This document shows, piece by piece, positions 1 to 7,899 of a DNA stretch of 64,000 nt. The first letter of the stretch is position 1. Every line of letters starts with the position of its first letter. The stretch spans positions 186,001 to 250,000 of the forward strand of contig NZ_MQUS01000010.1 of NCBI RefSeq assembly GCF_001953885.1. Direction: 5' to 3'. Under the pieces are notes generated by a model. That model was given only the letters and a program-made list of their open reading frames with translations. It did no database searches and was not told the DNA's origin. The position numbers were made by a program, and so were the translations under genes. This stretch comes from Streptomyces sp. IMTB 2501 (GTDB lineage Bacteria > Actinomycetota > Actinomycetes > Streptomycetales > Streptomycetaceae).

Positions 1-466
1 CCAGGGTGCGACGGTAGTTGTCCACGACGCCCAGATCGTGCCCGGGGATGCCGACGGTGACCTCGGCCAGCAGGGTCAGGGAGCCGAAGTCGACCCGGCC
101 GTAGGGGAACTGGCCGTCGCTCTGCAAGGTGTCGTTCGGACCACCGGTCCACAGGGTGGCGTCGGTGATCGTCAGCAGTTCGCTGGAGGGGTCGTTGCTC
201 GCGAGCGCTCCGAGGCGCCCGTTCCCGACCGGCAGACCCTGCCGGATCATCGAGCCGGGGGAGCCGGGTTCCTGCCACCACAGCTGGTTCCTCGCGGCGA
301 CGGCCGGCGACAGCAGGGGCGAGGAGGTGGGCCGGACGGGGGCCGCCGAGGCCGTGAAGGCGGGCAGTCCGCCGAGGGCTGCGGCGGTACCGGCTGCGGC
401 GGCGACAGCGAGAAAGCCCCTGCGGCTCGGGTGGTCGTCGCGCGATGCGGTGTGCTGAATGTCCAC
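1..466 (-). CDS. Secreted GH95-type glycoside hydrolase, N-terminal part
   Basis: This is the first 155 codons of a gene that runs off the left edge of the window. The GTG start at 466 follows a GGAG with 7 bases between. The protein opens with a twin-arginine signal (SRRGFLAVAAAAG), then a mature region starting near residue 40. The segments LPVGNGRLGA and TLWTGGPND match the N-terminal beta-sandwich of glycoside hydrolase family 95, whose members remove alpha-L-fucose or alpha-L-galactose from glycans outside the cell. The catalytic (alpha/alpha)6 domain is beyond the window, so the substrate cannot be judged. It lies 88 bases downstream of the GH27 gene on the same strand, with a hairpin in the gap, which suggests a joint but attenuated transcription unit for plant or host glycan use. 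Confidence 0.85.
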   Translation of the reverse strand, partial: MDIQHTASRDDHPSRRGFLAVAAAAGTAAALGGLPAFTASAAPVRPTSSPLLSPAVAARNQLWWQEPGSPGSMIRQGLPVGNGRLGALASNDPSSELLTITDATLWTGGPNDTLQSDGQFPYGRVDFGSLTLLAEVTVGIPGHDLGVVDNYRRTL

Positions 467-516
467 GTGTGCACTCCATGTCCGGGGGGAACGGCACGTG
501 CGGGAGGGTGCGCGGG

Positions 517-548
517 CGCGGGTCCCGGTCGTGTCCCCGGGACCCGCG
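517..548 (-). terminator. Hairpin between GH27 and GH95 genes
   Basis: There is a perfect 12-base inverted repeat (arms 517-528 and 537-548, CGCGGGTCCCGG on the plus strand) with an 8-base loop. It lies directly behind the GH27 stop codon. There is no T-run, as is usual in Streptomyces. It may end or attenuate GH27 transcription before GH95. Confidence 0.6.
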
Positions 549-554
549 GAGGCG

Positions 555-2420
555 TCAGAGGGTCTTGGGTACGTCGATCCTGTCGATGTCAGGTGCGTAG
601 TCCCAGCCGCTGTCGAACGTGATGGTGTTGGAGCCCGCCTTCAGAGCCAACTGGACGCTGACGGTGTCGACCGTGTTCCAGTCGCCGGTGGAGGGGAACT
701 TCAGGCTGGTGCCGTTGCCGCTGTTGGAGTAGACGGTCACCGAGCGGGGGTCGCCGCTGACGTAGGCGACGTTGACGGTGTAGATGCCGTCCTTCTTCAC
801 CCTGATGTCGTTGAACTGCAGCTTGCTGTCGAGGTAGAGGTTGCCGACCTTCTTGCCGCCGGAGCAGGCGTCGCATACGGCGACAGAGGCGTTGCCGGTC
901 AGGGCGTTGTCCGCGGACTCGGCCTCGTAGCCGGTGGTCAGCAGCCTGCTGCCGCCGGGCCTCACGGTGAGGAGCCGTGAACCGTGCGCGGGCAGCGTCA
1001 CGGTGATCCTCTTCTTGTACGTCCCGAGGTTCTGGTGATTCCACAGATCGCGTACGGAGGCCGCGCCGGTGAAGCCGAAGGAAGCCCAGTCGGCGGTGAC
1101 GGCGGACGGCGAGTCGCCCAGGTTGAACAGGGCGACTGTGTACGTGCCGTCGGCGTTCTTGGTTCCCCACACCTGCTGGTCGCCCATCGGGGTGACCGGA
1201 CGCGCGACGGGTGAGCTGTTCCGGTCGACGGCGATGACTTCCTGGTTGGTCAGGAGGGACAGGCCATAGCCGTCCAACCGGGTGAGGTCGTCGCCGGTGA
1301 ACAGAGGCGACTTGTTGATGGCCCACAGGGTCATGTAGCTCTGCCGTTCGGCCTTGGTGAGGCCGTCCATCGCTCCGTTGCCGACATCGATCGCGTCGAG
1401 GTCGTTCCAGCCGCCCGGGCCCGCCAGGTGGCTCCACGCAGGGGCGTCGTCCCACCGGTCGTTGACCGAGTTCTCCCAGGTGACCAGGGTGTTGCAGTAG
1501 CACTCGACGTCGGTGTCGATGCGCCAGCCGTTGGAGTACTTCTTCCAGTCGGCCGCGTGACCGATGTCGAGCGACCAGGAGATCTCCAGGTGGATCGGGC
1601 GGCCGGTGGCGGCGATGGCGCGGTGCCAGGCGGCGACGTCCGCGACGTTGTCGTAGTTGTCCCCGGACTTGGACGAGCCGGGGCCCACGCCGTCCAGCTT
1701 CAGGAAGTCGTAGCCCCAGTCCGCGAGCATCTGCGCCTGCGAGTCGATGTACTTCTGGGCACACGGATTGTCGAAGTCCAGCTTGTAGGCGCTGTCCCAG
1801 CCGTTGGTGGTGCGCAGATCCGGGTAGACGACGTCCGCGGTGGTACAGCCGGGGGCGTTCCGGATCGGCACCTTGCCCCCGCCGTACGCCCCCTTCTCCA
1901 GGCCGACGGGCAGGTAGATGCCGGCCCTGAGGCCCTTGGCGTGGATATGGTCCGCGACCGACTTCATACCGTGGGGGAACCGCACCGGGTCAGGTGTCTG
2001 CCGGCCGTACTGGTCGAACTCGGACGTCCAGTTCTTGTCCATCCACCAGCCCGCGTCGATGTTGACGTAGTCGTAGCCGTACTTCTTGAGCGTGATGGCG
2101 AGGGCGTCCGTCTGCTTCAGGACGTTCGCCTCGGTCAGGTAGCTGTAGTTGCCGTCCGGGTTCAGGCCCGGGTACTGCGAGGACTGCATGCTCCAGCTGG
2201 ACCAGCCCATGTACGGCTTGGCGGCCAGTTCGGAGGAGACGTCGGCCGAGTTTGAGGCTGGAGGCATGGGCTTGGGGGAGACGGCCAGGGCCTGGGTGGC
2301 GGCGGTCGGGACGACTACGGCGAGTCCGGCTGTTACGGCCAGGACCAGCATCGATCTGACGGTACGTCGCGGGAAGCCGGGGAAGGCTCCGCGCAGGGCT
2401 CTGTACGGGGATGACCGCAT
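555..2420 (-). CDS. Secreted GH27 alpha-galactosidase-like enzyme with C-terminal CBM
   Basis: The 621-residue protein has an export signal in its first 46 residues (RRTVRSMLVLAVTAGLAVVV then ATQALA). A GH27 TIM barrel covers about residues 68-385: it opens with PYMGWSSW and contains DYVNIDAGWW. The catalytic nucleophile is predicted as D243 in FLKLDG, and the acid/base as D304 in WRIDTDVE, following the family RxxxD pattern. A beta-sandwich follows to about 485. The last ~130 residues (TGYEAESADN to DIDRIDVP) look like a CBM35/CBM6-type carbohydrate-binding module. GH27 also includes beta-L-arabinopyranosidases and isomalto-dextranases, so the exact sugar is open. TGGAGG sits 6 bases before the ATG. 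The neighbouring ROK gene, on the same strand upstream, is the likely sugar-responsive repressor. Confidence 0.93.
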   Translation of the reverse strand: MRSSPYRALRGAFPGFPRRTVRSMLVLAVTAGLAVVVPTAATQALAVSPKPMPPASNSADVSSELAAKPYMGWSSWSMQSSQYPGLNPDGNYSYLTEANVLKQTDALAITLKKYGYDYVNIDAGWWMDKNWTSEFDQYGRQTPDPVRFPHGMKSVADHIHAKGLRAGIYLPVGLEKGAYGGGKVPIRNAPGCTTADVVYPDLRTTNGWDSAYKLDFDNPCAQKYIDSQAQMLADWGYDFLKLDGVGPGSSKSGDNYDNVADVAAWHRAIAATGRPIHLEISWSLDIGHAADWKKYSNGWRIDTDVECYCNTLVTWENSVNDRWDDAPAWSHLAGPGGWNDLDAIDVGNGAMDGLTKAERQSYMTLWAINKSPLFTGDDLTRLDGYGLSLLTNQEVIAVDRNSSPVARPVTPMGDQQVWGTKNADGTYTVALFNLGDSPSAVTADWASFGFTGAASVRDLWNHQNLGTYKKRITVTLPAHGSRLLTVRPGGSRLLTTGYEAESADNALTGNASVAVCDACSGGKKVGNLYLDSKLQFNDIRVKKDGIYTVNVAYVSGDPRSVTVYSNSGNGTSLKFPSTGDWNTVDTVSVQLALKAGSNTITFDSGWDYAPDIDRIDVPKTL

Positions 2421-2710
2421 GGGTCGCCTCCAGAGGTGAGGTGGGCGCAGCCGCTGTTGCGGGAATCGCGCGGTGGCACCCGGTGGGGGACGGGCGTTGT
2501 CGGGAGAAGGGAACCGGCGTATCCGGAAGGACGCCGGGGGAGAGACGACGGTCGGTCGAGAACCGGCTGTCAGAGAGGCGGACCGGGCAGCTCAGCCGCC
2601 GCCCGCGCCGCGGGCGTCGGGAGCGGCACGGCTGCGGCGGCGGCCCGACACCGGGCAGACCCGGAACACCGTGCGGTGCCTGCCTCCCGCGGGATTCTTC
2701 GTTCTGCGGC

Positions 2711-3898
2711 TCATCGCCACTCCTCCCACATGCCCGATCCCATGAAGGACTGAATGGCGGTGGCCGCGGCCCCACGTGCCCACTCCTCGAAGGGCAGGGG
2801 ACGTGTTGTCAGATCGCACTGCGCGGCGGTACCGAAGGCGGACACGGCGAACGCGTCCCGGATGCCCTCGGCCACCAGGTCGTAGGCGGCCAGGCCCTCC
2901 CCGGAGATGATCACCCGCTCGGGACCGAGGATGTTCACCAAGAAGCCGATGGCCTGGCCGATCGCCTCGCCGGCCCGTGCGTAGACCCCTCTGACAGCGG
3001 GATCTCCCCTGTGGGCCAGCGCCAGCGCGTCGGCCGCGTCGGTCACCGGCTGGTCCGTGGCCGCGCGCACCGCGCGCAGTATGGCGGGGTCCGACGCGAT
3101 CGCCTCCACGCACCCCCGATTGCCGCAGTGGCACACGGGGCCGTGCGGGTCGAGTGACAGGTGCCCGATCTCGCCGGCCACGCCGTACGCTCCCGACACC
3201 ACCCGCCCGTGCACCACCAGGCCGCACCCGATACCGGCGCCCACGGTCACCAGGGCGAAGTCCGAGAGCCCGACACCGGCTCCGAACCAGTGCTCGGCGA
3301 CCGTCAGCGCCCGTACGTCGTTGTCGACCGTGACCGGCAGCCCGGTCGCGGTCCCGGCGATCTCGGCGAGCGGAACGTCGCGCCACTCCAGGAAGGGCGA
3401 GTAACGGACCACACCACCGGCGCGGTCCACGTCCCCCGAGATCGCGATGCCCAGCCCACGGACCCGCACACCGAATCCGTCGGCCTCCGTGAGCAACTCC
3501 TGTACCAGCGCGGTGAGGGCGGGGAGCACCGCCTCCGGAGCCCGGCCCGTGAGCCGTACATGCCGGGCCATCCGGATACGGCAGCGCAGATCGGCCAGTA
3601 CGGCGATGATCTCGTCCCCCGTCACCTTGATCCCGATGAACAGCGCCGTCCCCCCTTCCACCCAGACCAGATTGGCCGGACGTCCCACCGTGGGCCGCGC
3701 CTCTTCGTCCACCCCCTCGACCAGATAGCCGAGTTCCATCAGCGGACGGACCGCCTTGGTGACGGCGGCTGGCGAGAGACTGGTCCGCCGTCCCACCTCG
3801 GCCCGAGTGAGCGGACCGTGGGAGAGCAGGGTGGTGAACACCAGGGAAGCGGCCGACGTCATCGCCGGGGGCGCCTCGTGGGAGGGGGCCGAGCGCAT
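2711..3898 (-). CDS. ROK family transcriptional repressor
   Basis: With the ATG at 3898 the protein has 395 residues, typical for ROK repressors. A winged helix-turn-helix lies at about residues 15-65 (LTRAEVGRRTSLSPAAVTKA). A sugar-kinase-like ROK domain follows, with the zinc motif CHCGNRGC and the phosphate loop around ISGEGL. ROK repressors such as NagC and XylR release DNA on binding a sugar; the GH27 gene 290 bases downstream is the likely target. A longer frame reaches 3994, but it lacks a ribosome site. The promoter at 3906-3934 places transcription start at the ATG at 3898, which supports the shorter, leaderless form. The inducer is unknown; a galactoside or other sugar released by the adjacent hydrolases is an inference. 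Confidence 0.92.
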   Translation of the reverse strand: MRSAPSHEAPPAMTSAASLVFTTLLSHGPLTRAEVGRRTSLSPAAVTKAVRPLMELGYLVEGVDEEARPTVGRPANLVWVEGGTALFIGIKVTGDEIIAVLADLRCRIRMARHVRLTGRAPEAVLPALTALVQELLTEADGFGVRVRGLGIAISGDVDRAGGVVRYSPFLEWRDVPLAEIAGTATGLPVTVDNDVRALTVAEHWFGAGVGLSDFALVTVGAGIGCGLVVHGRVVSGAYGVAGEIGHLSLDPHGPVCHCGNRGCVEAIASDPAILRAVRAATDQPVTDAADALALAHRGDPAVRGVYARAGEAIGQAIGFLVNILGPERVIISGEGLAAYDLVAEGIRDAFAVSAFGTAAQCDLTTRPLPFEEWARGAAATAIQSFMGSGMWEEWR

Positions 3899-3905
3899 GG
3901 CCGGA

Positions 3906-3934
3906 AACTTAGAGAGGTTCTTTTTCGCTGTCAA
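3906..3934 (-). promoter_or_regulatory. Leaderless promoter of the ROK gene
   Basis: On the minus strand TTGACA (3929-3934) and TAAGTT (3906-3911) are separated by exactly 17 bases. Only 7 bases separate the -10 box from the ATG at 3898, so the transcript should begin at or next to the start codon. The spacer is AT-rich for this genome. Confidence 0.7.
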
Positions 3935-4381
3935 TGAATAAGGCACGGCCCCTTGCGAGAGGGTGAGCTGACTCGCGGCAGGCCCGCAAAACATAGGTCA
4001 GGAGCGGTAGTTGGCGCCTGATCAAAGGCAAGGCTGGCTGTGTGCCGCACGGGTGGCCTCTAGAGTGGCCTCCGTCCATATCCTGCACGATCCTGATCAA
4101 TTCACATCGACCGCCCGGCACGACGGCAGCCGCCGTGAATGGCGGCCGCTCCGTCGTCCACGCCACCCCGCCGCCGAGATCCGGCACCACGGCCGCGACC
4201 GCCACCGCGACCCACACGACGAGGCCCCGCCGTGCCCGCGCCGCCCCCGTCGCGCCAGTCATCCGCGCATCACGCAGACGTGGTCAACCTCCCTCCTTGC
4301 CAACCCACTTGGCTTCTCGGGTTTCGCGCCTGCAGCAGGGGCCGCCACAAGCAGATGTCGCCTGAGCTCCGCTCTTGCGGA
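3935..4381. other. Intergenic region without a convincing gene
   Basis: This 447-base gap separates the stop of the secreted hydrolase from the ROK promoter. It contains a short direct repeat (GTGGCCTC twice, about 4053-4072). An antisense frame of about 117 codons is present, but it has no ribosome site and no family resemblance. I see no RNA gene. Confidence 0.4.
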
Positions 4382-5623
4382 TCAGTGGGCGGTCAGGTGC
4401 TGTGCGAAGAACCCGCGGACGGCGTGGCGGATCTCCGGCACCGAGACCGTAGGGCTGACCGTGCCGATCAGAGCGTTCCGTTGCCGTGCTGTCATCAGCC
4501 CTGCTGTCTGGAGCTGCGGAAGCACCGCGGCGTAGTCGGTGAAGATCCAGTGGTTGGCGTCGGCGATGCGCTCGGTGCGTACCCGTCGGCCCGAGCGAGT
4601 AGTCAGGGCCGACCAGGAGCGATCCATTTCGCGTCGGCGATTGAACCCGGCACTGCCCAGCAGGAACAGCGGACGGTCCACTCCCTCCGACGTCACAGGG
4701 AACGGCGTGGCAGCGCCGCCGGGCGTGGTGGGCGGGTAATCGAGGTAACCCTCCAGATTGATGCCGGCGCGGACCCGCCGGTTCTCGAAGAGCACCTCGG
4801 TGACGGCACTTCCGCCGGCCGAGTGGCCGTATACGCCGACGCGACTCAGATCGAGCGTGCGGGCGAGCCCATGTGGCAGCGGCAGGTCGGCCGCGTGCTC
4901 GAACCGGTCGAGGACGAAGTGCAGGTCGGCGATCCGTGCGTCGATCACGGTGCGCCACAAGGACGGCTGGTCCCGCGGATCGCCGCGCAGGACTGTCATA
5001 CGAACCCGATCCCGCCTGAACGGGGTGACATCCGGGAACTCGACCGCGGCCGCGTCCCCGGGGTGGTCGACCGTGACGACGACGGCGCCATGACTGGCCA
5101 GGTCCTCGGCCAAGGAGGTCCCCCACCCGCGAGGGTCGCCGCCACCCGGGCTGTACACGAGCACCGGGCGCCGGCCCGGCCGCGGTGTGGCGCCCACGAA
5201 CGAGTGGGACAGAGTGGCACGCCAGTCCACGCCCGCCGCCGGCAGATGGAGGGGGCCGAGTGGAGCGATCCGTCCGAACAGGCCTGCCGCTCGCGGCGGG
5301 AGCTGCGGAGCGCGGGCGAGTCCGGTGACGTCGCGAGCCGGGTAGAAGACCGTCAACATCAGCTCCCGAACCGGGAATTCGGGCGTCAGGGGGTCAGGCC
5401 GGGAGGTGTCGACGAGGTAGACCGACTGACACCCCACGGGGTGGCGGCCGGTGGGCGCAGGCAGGCGGAGTACGGCATCGTTCCGGGCCGGTGCCGCGGC
5501 GGCGGCCCGGGATCCGGCTTGGGCAGGGCCCCCGGCACCGAGCAACAGCGTGGCGGAGCCCAGCAGGGCGGACTTGGTGACGAGGCGTCGGCTGAGGGAG
5601 AAGTCGTGGGTCACGCGGCACAT
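4382..5623 (-). CDS. Secreted alpha/beta hydrolase, PAF-acetylhydrolase-like
   Basis: The 413-residue protein has a Tat-like signal peptide (SRRLVTKSALLGSATLLLG) ending near residue 36. The core is an alpha/beta hydrolase with the oxyanion stretch VLVYSPGGG and the nucleophile elbow GHSAGG (Ser about 250). The probable catalytic His is in DANHWIF. The run LAEDLASHGAVVVTVDHPG is characteristic of the platelet-activating-factor acetylhydrolase / dienelactone hydrolase-like family, so it probably cleaves an ester outside the cell. The start is the most upstream ATG that gives a complete signal peptide; its ribosome site is weak. It is divergent from the ArsR-like gene at 5718, with 94 bases between them. 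The substrate is not predictable. Confidence 0.85.
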   Translation of the reverse strand: MCRVTHDFSLSRRLVTKSALLGSATLLLGAGGPAQAGSRAAAAAPARNDAVLRLPAPTGRHPVGCQSVYLVDTSRPDPLTPEFPVRELMLTVFYPARDVTGLARAPQLPPRAAGLFGRIAPLGPLHLPAAGVDWRATLSHSFVGATPRPGRRPVLVYSPGGGDPRGWGTSLAEDLASHGAVVVTVDHPGDAAAVEFPDVTPFRRDRVRMTVLRGDPRDQPSLWRTVIDARIADLHFVLDRFEHAADLPLPHGLARTLDLSRVGVYGHSAGGSAVTEVLFENRRVRAGINLEGYLDYPPTTPGGAATPFPVTSEGVDRPLFLLGSAGFNRRREMDRSWSALTTRSGRRVRTERIADANHWIFTDYAAVLPQLQTAGLMTARQRNALIGTVSPTVSVPEIRHAVRGFFAQHLTAH

Positions 5624-5717
5624 GCTGGCCCGCCTGGCGCAGCGTGGGCGATCGTTTAGCTTGGAGGCTCAAGGATGGCGCCGTGGACGGCGTCCGTGTC
5701 GACGAACAGGGGGCGTC

Positions 5718-6677
5718 GTGCTCCGGATCCACTTCACGCCGGACGACTTCGCCAAGGTCAGCCTTGCGCCTCGGCCCGCCCCGCTCCAGGAACTCCACGT
5801 GGCGCTGACGATGATGTGCCGCCAGGACGGCGAACTCCTGCACGGATCTTGGCGACGCAAGGCGCTGCGTACCCTGCCGGAGGCGGCCCACCCGCTTGCG
5901 GATCTCGTCCCGGCCGGGCGAGCGCCGAGCTTCCTGGACGTGATGGCGGACTCCCTGCCGGACGCTCTGGAACAGGTGCGCTCGGCCCCGCCCAAGGTGG
6001 TGAGCGCCGAACTGGAGCGTGTCTACGCGCCCACCCGGATTCCCGCACCGGCATGGATCCACGACCTGCGGCGGGGCGACAGCCGGGCCTGGCGGCTGAT
6101 CCACCGCGCGCAGCACGCGGCGTTCGAGGCGCTGCTGGGTCCTGTCTGGGCACAGGTGCAGGATCTGCACCGCGCCGAGTTCGTGCGCCGAGCCGTGCAA
6201 CTCGCCGAAGGCGGTGTCGGTTCGATGCTCTCCGGGCTACTACCCGGCGCGCGCTTGCACGGTAGCGTCTGGGAACTTCCCGGCATGCCTCGGGAAGTCC
6301 ACGTCGGTGGGCGAGGGCTCCTCCTGCTGCCGACCTTCCACGGGGCCGGAGGGCCGCTGCTGTGTGACCTCCCGGACCGCCCGGTCGTGGTCACCTACCC
6401 GGTCGGCCCTGGCCTTCCGCCGCAGCCCGACGGCTCCACCGGCTTTCAGGCACTGGTCAAGGTGATCGGCAACACGCGCGCAGAACTGCTGCATCTGCTG
6501 GCCGAAGCACGTACGACGACCGAACTCGCCCGACGGCTCCGTGTCAGTGCCCCGACGATCTCGGCCCACACAGCGGCCCTTCGCGGCGCCGGACTGATCT
6601 CCACCGAGCGTGCCGGGAAGGCAGTCCTGCATCGCCGCACCGCGCTGGGCAGCCTGCTGTTGGGGCAGAACCCCTGA
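5718..6677 (+). CDS. ArsR-like winged-helix regulator (DUF5937 type)
   Basis: The protein has 319 residues, starting at a GTG preceded by AGGGGGC. The opening MLRIHFTPDDFAKV is typical of a large actinobacterial regulator family with an N-terminal effector-like region (DUF5937). The C-terminal winged helix (about residues 255-305) is ArsR-like: TTELARRLRVSAPTISAHTA followed by a wing at LISTERAGKAVLHR. No cysteine metal site is visible, so a metal role is not supported. The gene is divergent from the secreted hydrolase, which is a candidate target. An open frame extends to 5451 but overlaps the divergent gene and is not needed. Confidence 0.85.
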   Translation: MLRIHFTPDDFAKVSLAPRPAPLQELHVALTMMCRQDGELLHGSWRRKALRTLPEAAHPLADLVPAGRAPSFLDVMADSLPDALEQVRSAPPKVVSAELERVYAPTRIPAPAWIHDLRRGDSRAWRLIHRAQHAAFEALLGPVWAQVQDLHRAEFVRRAVQLAEGGVGSMLSGLLPGARLHGSVWELPGMPREVHVGGRGLLLLPTFHGAGGPLLCDLPDRPVVVTYPVGPGLPPQPDGSTGFQALVKVIGNTRAELLHLLAEARTTTELARRLRVSAPTISAHTAALRGAGLISTERAGKAVLHRRTALGSLLLGQNP

Positions 6678-6717
6678 AGCCCTTGGCGACCCTTGTTGGA
6701 ACGTCCTGACATATCTA

Positions 6718-6746
6718 TTGACACCGACCGTAGGCCGCCTCATAGT
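6718..6746 (+). promoter_or_regulatory. Strong promoter upstream of a methyltransferase remnant
   Basis: TTGACA (6718-6723) is followed after 17 bases by CATAGT (6741-6746), one mismatch from an ideal -10 box. The promoter is on the plus strand and runs into the operator at 6753-6783. Confidence 0.65.
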
Positions 6747-6752
6747 ACGGGC

Positions 6753-6783
6753 CACTAGAGCGCACTAGTAACGCGCTCCAGTG
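6753..6783. promoter_or_regulatory. Palindromic operator overlapping the transcription start
   Basis: The arms CACTAGAGCGC (6753-6763) and GCGCTCCAGTG (6773-6783) match at 10 of 11 positions around a 9-base centre. It lies just after the -10 box at 6741, as expected for a TetR-like repressor site. The size and symmetry suggest a dimeric repressor, but no matching regulator gene is adjacent. Confidence 0.6.
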
Positions 6784-6811
6784 AACGCACTCCAGCGGCA
6801 CGCACCCCCGG

Positions 6812-7216
6812 TTGCCGCCGGTCCTCGCGTACGCCCGCAGCAGGAGGAGTCGCCCGGACAGTGCCCCCTGTGTCTACCGGGAGGGCATCGCCGAGTCCCT
6901 CGACTTTCCGGATGCCTCTTTCGACACCGTCGTCACCAGCCTGATGCTGCACCACCTGCCGGAGGAGCTGCGGCCCGCGGCCCTGCGCGAGATGTACCGG
7001 GTGCTACGGCCCGGCGGGCGGCTGCTGGTGGTGGAGTTCCGGCCGCCGAAGAGCCGGATCGGCCGCCGCCTGGTGCACGGCGGGGTGGCCCACGCCATGG
7101 CACACAACCGGGTGGACCTGCTGGAGACGCTCGTCACTGACGTCGGCTTCGAGCTGAACGGCCGCGGCGCTGTGCGGCCGTGGCTCACCTACGTACGGGC
7201 GCGGCGAAGGCGGTAG
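6812..7216 (+). pseudogene. Truncated class I SAM methyltransferase
   Basis: The last ~115 residues are a good methyltransferase C-terminal half. ESLDFPDASFDTVV fits motif II/III, LMLHHLP fits the post-II region, and VLRPGGRLLVVEF is motif IV/V. The N-terminal SAM-binding glycine loop (motif I, about 60-80 residues) is missing: the sequence before residue 20 is arginine- and serine-rich filler with no family resemblance, and no upstream frame supplies it. The remnant lies downstream of an intact promoter-operator, so an N-terminal deletion is likely. A distant start could still make a short protein, but it could not bind SAM normally. Confidence 0.75.
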
Positions 7217-7242
7217 CGACAGGGAGTGCTGACCCGCGCGGG

Positions 7243-7899
7243 TCATTGACGGGCGGACCCGTTCAGATGGGCCAGCACAGCCAGGACCCGGCGGTTGGTC
7301 TCCTCGGAGGCGGTGATGCCGAGCTTGCCGAAGATGCTCGCCGAGTGCTTGCCGACGGCGCTCTCGCTGATGAACAGCCGGGCGGCGATGGCGGCGTTGG
7401 AATATCCCTCGGCCATCAGCGCCAGCACCTCCCGCTCGCGCGGTGTGAGCGTGGCCAGGGGGTCGTCGCGGTGGCGGCCGCCGAGCAGTTTGGCCACGAC
7501 CTCGGGGTCCATGGCGGTGCCGCCGTCCGCCACGCGTCGTACGGCTTCGACGAACTCTGCGGCGCCGAGCACTCGGTCCTTGAGGAGATAGCCGATGCCT
7601 CCCGTGCCGTCGGCCAGCAGCTCGCGTGCGTACAACTGCTCGACGTGCTGCGAGAGTACGAGCACGGGCAGTCCCGGTCGGCGGCGGCGGGCCTCCAGCG
7701 CCGCCTGCAGGCCCTCGTCGGTGAAGGTGGGCGGAAGCCGTACGTCCACCACGGCGACGTCCAACTCCATCTCGGCCAGGGCGCGGCGCAGCTCCGGCCC
7801 GCTGGCCACGGCGGCGGCCACGGTGAAGCCGTGCGCCGTCAGGAGGGTGCAGAGCCCTTCCCGGAGGAGGAAGAGGTCTTCGGCGAGGACAACACGCAA
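7243..7899 (-). CDS. NarL/LuxR family response regulator
   Basis: The 218-residue protein has a receiver domain (about residues 1-118) with the acidic pair ED at 7-8 and the phosphorylation site D52 in AVVDVRLPP. A LuxR-type DNA-binding domain occupies about 148-210 (LTPREREVLALMAEGYSNAA, then SAVGKHSASIFGKL). It is the partner of the histidine kinase directly upstream on the same strand. The two reading frames overlap by 61 bases, which suggests tight translational coupling. The signal and targets are unknown. Confidence 0.95.
   Translation of the reverse strand: MRVVLAEDLFLLREGLCTLLTAHGFTVAAAVASGPELRRALAEMELDVAVVDVRLPPTFTDEGLQAALEARRRRPGLPVLVLSQHVEQLYARELLADGTGGIGYLLKDRVLGAAEFVEAVRRVADGGTAMDPEVVAKLLGGRHRDDPLATLTPREREVLALMAEGYSNAAIAARLFISESAVGKHSASIFGKLGITASEETNRRVLAVLAHLNGSARQ

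Noticed and set aside
3909-4262. An antisense frame of about 117 codons between the ROK and hydrolase genes
   Set aside because: It has no ribosome site, no family similarity, and its 3' part covers the ROK promoter.
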